This document shows positions 57,538 to 64,000 of a DNA stretch of 64,000 nt, in pieces. This DNA comes from Notolepis coatsorum (lineage: Eukaryota; Chordata; Actinopteri; Aulopiformes; Paralepididae): NCBI GenBank assembly GCA_963971535.1, contig OZ020598.1, positions 90,316,520 to 90,380,519 of the forward strand, written 5' to 3'. Each line of letters opens with the position of its first letter. Within the stretch, counting starts at the first letter, position 1. The notes beneath the pieces are model-generated. The model saw only the letters and a list, made by a program, of their open reading frames with translations. It had not been told where the DNA came from and did not search any database. A program made the position numbers and the translations under genes.

Positions 57538-57905
57538 TAGGGATGCTCGATATTGGCTTTTTTACCGATACCGATATACCGATATTGTCCAACTCTTAAT
57601 TTCCGATACCGATATCAACCGATATCAACCGATACCGATATATGCAGGGTTCCCCCCCCCCCCCAAAATGGAATAATTTCAGGTAATTAACATTACATAT
57701 CTCTTGTTGTGGAATTAACACAACATTATGCATACTTTTGACAATAAATAAAAATCAGAATTTGTTCTTACTTGCTTGCCTGGGTAAATAAAGGTTATAG
57801 AAATGTAAAAAAAAGAGATTTTTTTTTCTTTTTGAAAACCGATACAGATATTTTCCGATATCACATTTTAATGCCGATATCGGCCGATAATATCGGACAT
57901 CCCTA
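57538..57905. mobile_element. hAT-like MITE-1, copy 3
   Basis: TSD ATAACATT at 57530-57537 and 57906-57913; slightly shorter than copy 2 (lacks one ATATCGGTAGGCCGATA segment). Confidence 0.9.
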
Positions 57906-57926
57906 ATAACATTACATTATATTATA

Positions 57927-58915
57927 TAGGGCTGACCCCGATTAGTCGAATAGTCGACTAATCGATCGAAAGGAGCCGTAGTCGACTGCCAACGTCTTAG
58001 TCGAATGCAAAACAAATAAATAATAATTATAATAATAATTATTATTATTTTTGTATCATTCTTTCCAAAAGAAAAGAGGCCTAGAAGTGTGGCTAACGCT
58101 AATGGTACGCATATCAGAGGCTAACTGCCTAAGAAAACGGGCACAGAGGCACTGAAAGAGGATTTCACCCATCTAATGAACACACTAGACTAGACAAATA
58201 TCAAGATGTATCCATCAGTGGACCAATTGGTTGCTTTCGCAGAGAACAAAAAGCCTTCCGTCGACTCCTTCAGACATTCAGCACCCCCACAGCCAAAATG
58301 GAATGATACAAAAAAATTATAATAATAATAATATTTTTTTTTGATCCACTTTTTCTCCCATTTTTCTATATTTTCTCCCATCCCAATTTCGTATCATCCA
58401 ATTCAACCCTCCCCTGTCACGAACGCTGTTTCTTGCCTCCCACAAGCCATCTGCAATGTGGACTAAGTCATACATAGCACAAGTCCCCTCCGGTACTTGA
58501 GGTAACAGCAGTCGCATCTTTTCACCTGCGCAGCTCGATCTCTCAGTGGCGAGGAATAACGCGTGGGAGGCTCACGCTGCCCCCGACACTTCCTGATTCT
58601 ACTGCGCAGGCGCACCAACCGACCTGTCCACACCGCCCGATCCCCACCCATCAGTTTCCCACCCCCTAATACGGCCAATGTGTATTAGTATGAACGACCA
58701 GCTAAACTGAAAGCAATGTGGAGCGCTGGGCTCGAACAGGCGAGCCCAGCGTCTCTGCATTCGTGGTGAGCGCCTTGCCCACTATGCCACGTAGCCGCCC
58801 AATAATAATAATAATTATACTTTTATTTTTATTTTTCATAGTCTAATAGTCGACTATCGGCTAATTCTGGTGACTACAAGTCAACTATACAAATCCTTAG
58901 TCGGGGACAGCCCTA
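57927..58915. mobile_element. hAT-like MITE-2, copy 3, carrying a SINE
   Basis: Same ends and TSD as copies 1 and 2; enlarged by the SINE at about 58334-58800. Confidence 0.9.
58334..58800 (-). mobile_element. tRNA-derived SINE, minus strand
   Basis: On the minus strand it starts GGGCGGCTACGTGGCATAGT with A box TGGCATAGTGGGC and B box GTTCGAGCCC, and ends AATTGGGATGGGAGAAAAT then A-rich. The 3' part is shared with the SINE at 42.6 kb; the tRNA head is different. ATAATAATAAT on both sides may be the target duplication. Confidence 0.8.
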
Positions 58916-58923
58916 ATATTATA

Positions 58924-59196
58924 TCATACATATTATTTATATTATTCAAATAGAACTCAAACATGTTCGGTTGTGATGTCACAGTATGATGTCACAGTAT
59001 GATGTCACAGTATGATGTCACAGTATGATGTCATAATCAAACATTGTAGATTCTTCTAGAACATTTGTGTATCTGTTCAACAATTCTCTCAGAAGATCTC
59101 AGATCTCAGTAGACAAGTGAAGATATCACTTGTTGTTTCCGGCAACTTGTCTGTAAGCTTGAATATATACTGTAGATACAATTTTAAAATCCCCAC
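58924..59196 (+). promoter_or_regulatory. Upstream region of klhl10 exon copy 4 with five CRE-like repeats
   Basis: TGATGTCA five times (58973-59035). It is the closest to exon 2 and so the default candidate for the main promoter, but nothing in sequence proves it. Confidence 0.4.
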
Positions 59197-59336
59197 ATGG
59201 AAAAGGAAACAATGTCCTGTACAATCCTTAATGAACTGCGTCTGGAGGGAAGGTTCTGTGATGTGGTTATTAAAGTCAACAGCACTGAGTTTAATGCCCA
59301 CAAGGCAATCATGTGTGGCTGCAGCGCCTATTTCAG
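59197..59336 (+). CDS. klhl10: klhl10-like first coding exon, copy 4
   Basis: Intact 140-bp open exon, phase 2, donor GTAAGT. Differs from copy 3 by Ile-Met in place of Ile-Leu (HKAIMC). Joins exon 2 across a 3.5 kb intron to give Phe-Arg-Asn-Leu-Phe-Thr, completing the BTB domain. Confidence 0.85.
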
Positions 59337-60022
59337 GTAAGTTTAGCTTGGTTCAGGTTAGCTTGGTTCAGGTTAGCTTGGTTAGTAAAAAGATACTATA
59401 CTGTAATTAATTATTATCTTTATTTTATTGTCTTATTTTTCTTTATTTATATTATTTTTACTTAAATATTTTATTATCATTGTTATCATTGTTTTATGTA
59501 TTTTTTTTTAATAATTTTTTTTGTTCTTTTTTAATGTCTTATTTTAGTGTTATTACATTTTTTCTTATTGTTTACTATCTAATTTAGCTATTTTATTATT
59601 TTAACTATTTATTATTTTATTTGTAATTATTTTTATTGTCTTATGTTATTGTCTTACTGTTTGTCTTATTTAGCTATTTTTACTATCTTATCTAGTTGTT
59701 TTATTACCGTTTTTATCATTTTAATGTCTTATAATTTCCATCCTTATGGAGTGATTGTAATTATTTTCTTATTTTTTTTATCCTTTTCTTTCGTTTTTAG
59801 TGTAAAGCACTTTGAGCTGCAATCTGTATGAATGGTGCTATATAAATAACATTATTATTTGACATTTATTTGAATTTAAATTAAAAATATATATTTTAAG
59901 ACTTCTAAAGAATGTCATGTTTTTAGACATAATATCTATATTATTCAAATGGGAGCTAAATATATTATACTTTATTATTATATTACATTATATTATCATA
60001 TATAACATTACATTATATTATA
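59337..60022 (+). repeat. AT-rich intron part of klhl10 unit 4, without MITE-1
   Basis: As other units, but ATAACATTACATT at 60002-60014 is uninterrupted where units 1-3 carry MITE-1. Confidence 0.75.
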
Positions 60023-60107
60023 TAGGGCTGACCCCGATTAGTTGAATAGTCAACTAATCGATCGAAAGGAGCCGTAGTCGACTGCCAATGTCTTAGTCGA
60101 ATGCAAA
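60023..60107. mobile_element. hAT-like MITE-2, copy 4, left end only
   Basis: Starts TAGGGCTGACCCC and stops after CTTAGTCGAATGCAAAA; marks the 3' boundary of the array. Confidence 0.8.
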
Positions 60108-60268
60108 AAAACCCTATACTGTACTTCTCCTGTAGAAAGATACTATACTGTACTTCTACTGTAGAAAGATATTATACTTCTACTGTGCTAAGACCCTATA
60201 CTTCACCTGTGACTTGTCTTAACCCTTTGAGTGCCACAGACGTGTTATGTCGTTATTTCATGCCCCCC

Positions 60269-60512
60269 GTTGAGTGCCGACGACGCTAATTGTCGTTTTT
60301 TTTCATTTATTAGCGATCTGAATTCATATTTCATCAAACGAGTCTCCCGTTGGTACAGCAGCCCTTCTAGGAGCTCCGATGGGAAAACCTGTTGAGTGCC
60401 GACGACGCTAATTGTCGTTTTTTTTTAAATTTATTAGCGATCTGAATTCATATTTCATCAAACGAGTCTCCCGTTGGTACAGCAGCCCTTCTAGGAGCTC
60501 CGATGGGAAAAT
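60269..60512. repeat. 122-bp tandem duplication
   Basis: Two copies beginning GTTGAGTGCCGACGACGCTA at 60269 and 60391, nearly identical. Confidence 0.9.
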
Positions 60513-60817
60513 ACCGCCCCCTATCGTCTATACCTGTGTAACTGCAGGCCATTCGATTAGACTGGTGGATGTGTGGGGGGGGGAGCCTACTGGCTGGCCA
60601 GCCGTCTGATGAAGAGGGAAGTGATCGCGAGATGGAAATCAGCCTGGAATATATATTTACAGCAGCCAATAATCAATCAATAAACGTGATCGATATTTGG
60701 AATGGCGATCAGGAATTGGAATAATCTTTTTGGAGAACATCTGATCTAAGGTAAGGAGTCTATGTTACCAGTTTTAAGAGAATCAGAGCTGTTTTCACTG
60801 AGATAACAGCGTGTCCC

Positions 60818-60818
<1 letters not shown>

Positions 60819-60874
<56 letters not shown>
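60819..60874. repeat. GT microsatellite
   Basis: About 28 GT units. Confidence 0.95.
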
Positions 60875-60878
<4 letters not shown>

Positions 60879-61275
60879 TGAGGAAATAAGAGAATCGATT
60901 TCTCAGCTTGCTTCTATAGCGTGCATAAGTACACATATACTATCGATAATCTAGCGTTTATTTGAAAACGATTCATAAATAGGCCGACAAATGACAACGT
61001 GTCTAGTGTATTTGAGAATATTCCAATAAATGCCGTTTATGACGGAATCTTTCTATTTTCCTGAAATTTTCGAGAAAACGATAGCTTTTCGAAATGCTAT
61101 AAAAAGGATATGAACCGATTAAAAAACAATCCGTTTCGACAATGTTGACTGCAAACAAGTCATTGATAAGCGACGGGCAGATTAGACACATAGCCATAAT
61201 TTAAAACATAGATTATGCGTTTTTAACGCTATCATTGAAGTGGGTACTGGCATTCAACGGGGTTTCCAATGTTAA

Positions 61276-62560
61276 ATGGCCGGCACTGAAAGATTCCAGA
61301 GCTATTGCTCTAACCTCAGTTTTAATGAAATGTTTAGAACGGCTAGTGCTGAATTATATAAAAGGTCAGATTCCTACCTGTCTTGATCCCTGGTAGTTTG
61401 CCTACAAGAAAAATAGATCAGTAGATGATGCTATTTCCTTAGCTCTTAATCCTGTGTATGAACACTTAGATAAGAAAAACTCCTATGTTAGAATACTTTT
61501 TATCGATTATAGCTCTGCTTTTAATATGCTTATTCCATCTAATCTGATCCAAAAACGTCAGTGTCTGGGTCTATGTGACGCTATCTGTGAATGGATTCTT
61601 AGCTTTTTAATTTTGAGACCTCAAAGAGTCAGGATTGGAAACAATATGTCTGATGAACTTGTTTTAAGTACTGGTTCTCCACAAGGCTGCATTCTCAGCC
61701 CTTTACTGTTCTCTCTCTGCACTCATGACTGTACTGCTTCCTATGATAACAATCTGATAGTAAAGTATGCTGAAGTGATGATACCACGGTCATTGGGCGT
61801 ATAAACTCAAATGACGAGTCATTTTACAGATCAGAGGTGCAGAACCTAGTAAGGTGAAGTGAGACCAATAACCTCACCCTGAATGCTTCCAAAACGAAGG
61901 AGCTAGTCATCGATTTTAGCAAGGTATCCCATCTCTCAATTACCATAAATGGCTCAGAGGTGGAGATGGTGAGCAGTTTAAAATTTCTTGGGGTCACTAT
62001 TTCAAATGACCTGAGCTGGCACTCCAATACCAGAACCATTGTTAAAAAGTCCCAGCAACGTCTTTTCTTTCTCAGGAAACTGAAAGAGTTCACAAATAAC
62101 AGGGTGATTCTACACAACTTCTATCGCTGTGTGATCGAGAGCATTCTTACTTCCTCCTGTACTATATGGTTTGGTAACATCACAGACCAGGAGAAGAAAT
62201 CTCTGAACAGAATTGTGCGTCTCGCACGCAAGACAATCAGGCTTAGCCTGCCAGCTCTAGAAGAGATCTATGGTGCCAGGCTGCTTTCCCGTGCCTCTGG
62301 CATTATCAACGACCCCTCTGGTCACCCAGCTGCAGGCCTCTTTGTCCTCCTCCCCTCGGGCAGACGTTACCGCTCTATCACATGCTCTACCTCTCGGTTT
62401 ACTAAGAGCTTCTTCCCCAGTGCTGTGCGCAGCCTGAATGACTCCAAAGGCTAGTTTTGTATTTTATCCTATTTTGTTTCTGTGTGTTTATTAGTGTTAT
62501 TAGTCAGGTTTGTGGAAGTGCTGTTTTTGTGTGTCTGTGCATCATGCACTTTGATTATAT
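61276..62560 (+). mobile_element. Rex1/CR1-like LINE, RT and 3' end, decayed
   Basis: Readable RT from AIALTSVLMKCLERLVLNYI (61300) through YVRILFIDYSSAFN, GSPQGCILSPLLFSL and a damaged catalytic box (VKYAEV where YADD is expected, 61763) in the frame to 61804. A frameshift follows; the frame 61960-62454 gives SSLKFLGVTISNDLSWH, RLFFLRKL, SCTIWFGN and LLPSGRRYRSI to the ORF end. A short UTR follows with ATGCACTT repeats. In klhl10 intron 1. Confidence 0.8.
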
Positions 62561-62878
62561 GCACTTTTACTGTAATTTGTGCCTCTATGCACTATGCACT
62601 TAACTATATGCACTTTCAGGGGATGTTGATATCAATTTTAGCATTTGTCCTTTTATACTGTCTGTGTTTTTACATATTTTTCCTGTACTGTTTCTACTCT
62701 GCTGTATTGGATTAGTTGTAGACACACATTGTTTGCTCTGTACCTGTATTCCAATGTGGATCCGTCCATACATGGCAAATGAAATCTTTGACTTCTACAG
62801 TGAAAATATATTAGTACACAGGACAGAATGTTGCTTAATGTTTACTCATCAGATATCTCTATACTCTGAGTCCCACAG
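62561..62878 (+). other. klhl10 intron 1, 3' part
   Basis: No separate gene. The frame entering exon 2 stays open upstream of the splice site to 62664, but its residues do not resemble KLHL10; acceptor CCCACAG at 62872-62878 marks the exon border. Confidence 0.6.
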
Positions 62879-63371
62879 AAACCTCTTTACTCGAATGGAG
62901 TGGAGCGACTCAGAGAACCCAGTCTACAGTATCCCTGGGGTGTCCCCGGGTATGATGCAGCTCATCATAGAGTACGCCTACACACACTTTGTGCCGGTGA
63001 CAGCAGAGAACGTGAAAGACCTTCTGGTGGCTGCAGACCAGCTTCTCGTCACTGGCATAGTAGCAGCATGCTCTGACTTCCTAGAGGGCCAGCTGTCTCT
63101 GGAAAACTGTGTCGGCATCTGGAGGTTTGCGGCCATCTACTACTGCCTTGACCTGAGGCGCAAGGCCTATATCTTCATTGTGTGCCACTTTGAGGAGATG
63201 TTACACGTCTCACAGGAGTTTGTGGAGCTGTCCCTGCAGCAACTGGTGGACATCATCGAGAGGGATGACCTGAACGTGAAGAACGAGGAGACGGTGTTCG
63301 AGGCCGTCCTCCGTTGGATCGACCACTCCCGTGAGGAGCGTAAAACAGACATCCATTTGCTGCTGCCCAAG
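62879..63371 (+). CDS. klhl10: klhl10-like exon 2 (end of BTB, BACK domain)
   Basis: 493 bp. The first base completes the Arg codon begun by exon 1 (phase 2). It encodes NLFTRMEWSDSENPVYSIPG, then LIIEYAYTHFVPVTAENVKD (BTB end), the 3-box and BACK domain (CVGIWRFAAIYYCLDLRRKA, EFVELSLQQLVDIIERDDLN, ETVFEAVLRWIDH) and LLLPK. BTB and BACK together bind Cullin-3; KLHL10 in mammals acts in spermatids as substrate adaptor of a CUL3 E3 ligase. Donor GTAACT after AAG, phase 0. Confidence 0.9.
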
Positions 63372-63534
63372 GTAACTAATTGTATTACTGTGCATTGCAT
63401 TAAAACAACACTAGGTTCCCTAGTACAGTGGTTCTCAAACATTTGGGTCCAAACTTCCCTAGCAACAGAATTCTAGTGAAACCGTCTACAACCGCTGTCT
63501 AAGTTGTACCAGCTGTCTGCTTGTCTCTTCCCAG

Positions 63535-64000
63535 GTTCGCATGGGCTTGATGAGGCCTGACTACTTGGGGAACAACGTCCTAAAGAACCCTGTGGTGAGG
63601 GACAGCCATGACTGCAGGGCCCTCATCCTCAGCGTCCTGAACCCCCCTGGCTCCGACAGGCTCCCAAACCCCCTGACCCGCCCACGCCTGCCCCAGGAGG
63701 TCCTATTGGCCATCGGAGGCTATAGTGGCCGCAGCGTGACCAATGGCATGGAAGCTTACGATATCCGAGCCGGTGGATGGATGCACGTGATGGTTGAGGC
63801 GGAGAGTCCCCGGGCCGGCCACGGCACCGCTTATCTCCACGGTCTGGTCTACTGCGTCGGCGGCAAGAACGGTGTAGAGTATTTCAGCAGTGTGCGCAGG
63901 TTCAACCCCGTCACTCGCAGCTGGAGGCAGGCGGCTCCCATGCACTCACGCCGTGGTTACGTCAGCGTGGTCGCATTGGATGGCTGTATCTACGCCATGG
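63535..64000 (+). CDS. klhl10: klhl10-like exon 3 (kelch repeats), runs off window
   Basis: Acceptor CTTCCCAG, phase 0; begins VRMGLMRPDYLGNNVLKNPV. It contains NPLTRPRLPQEVLLAIGGYS, the entry to the kelch propeller typical of KLHL10, then one full kelch repeat (WMHVMVEAESPRAGHG, VYCVGGKNGVEYFSSVRRFN, WRQAAPMHSRRGYVSV) and the start of the next (YAM at the edge). The propeller binds substrate. Incomplete at the window end. KLHL10 over other KLHL members is judged from family knowledge. Confidence 0.88.

Larger units (their letters stand above)
60223..61271. mobile_element. Possible TTAA-target (piggyBac-like) element
   Basis: TTAA at 60219-60222 followed by CCCTTTGAGTGCC; TTAA at 61272-61275 preceded by GGCATTCAACGGGG within 25 bases. 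The ends are only loosely inverted. The interior has a 122-bp tandem duplication and a GT microsatellite and no transposase. Confidence 0.4.

Noticed and set aside
62664..62878. Upstream extension of the klhl10 exon 2 frame as a coding start
   Set aside because: The residues do not resemble KLHL10 and a proper acceptor with matching phase lies at 62872-62878; the open upstream part is intron.

Overview
The window is nuclear DNA of a teleost fish. The evidence is two vertebrate host genes with GT-AG introns (tmem216 and a klhl10-like gene) embedded in a typical fish transposon mix: L2/CR1/Rex-type and L1/Tx1-type LINEs, a chromodomain Ty3/Gypsy element, BEL/Pao, Ty1/Copia, a DIRS-like element, hAT-like and TTAA-target (piggyBac-like) elements, tRNA-derived SINEs and many micro- and minisatellites. 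By eye well over three quarters is transposon or tandem repeat. No prokaryotic features were seen.

Layout. 1-1.1 kb: truncated LINE. 1.3-6.5 kb: a 5.2 kb element with inverted terminal repeats and an internal complementary region joining the complements of both outer ends, the hallmark of DIRS elements, but with no recognisable coding region and two 5S rRNA-like segments 700 bp apart. 7.3-16.8 kb: fragments of one L2-type LINE family broken by a TTAA element, a TA-target MITE, a 2 kb hAT-like element with perfect 8-bp TSDs, a tRNA-like/telomere-like composite and a second LINE. A possible tmem216 promoter and first exon (RFX X-box, ATG, splice donor) lies near 12.0 kb.

16.9-20.1 kb: tmem216 exons 2-5 on the + strand (ciliary transition-zone tetraspan protein), with minisatellites in two introns and a 38-bp minisatellite filling the 3' UTR. 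20.1-24.2 kb: old LINE fragments, a TTAA MITE and a 5' piece of a Copia element.

24.2-64 kb: the klhl10-like locus. The first coding exon and its upstream region are present four times (exons at 33194, 47945, 56729, 59197), followed by one shared exon 2 (62879) and exon 3 (63535, running off the window). Subtracting later insertions, the exon spacing is about 1.97, 2.02 and 2.00 kb, so this is a tandem array of a ~2 kb unit blown up by an 8.2 kb L1, a 6.7 kb Gypsy element, a 4.7 kb L1 inside a MITE and a 6.3 kb BEL/Pao element. Copies 1, 3 and 4 keep the open frame and donor; copy 2 is split by a TTAA MITE. The insertions can be ordered in time: two hAT-like MITEs share identical TSDs between units and predate duplication; the LTR elements, with LTRs about 99.5% identical, came after.

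The strongest candidates for something undescribed are the klhl10 first-exon array (possible alternative promoters and first exons for a testis E3-ligase adaptor), the coding-less DIRS-like element carrying 5S-like segments, and the BEL/Pao derivative in which protease is fused in frame to the post-integrase domain after loss of reverse transcriptase and integrase.
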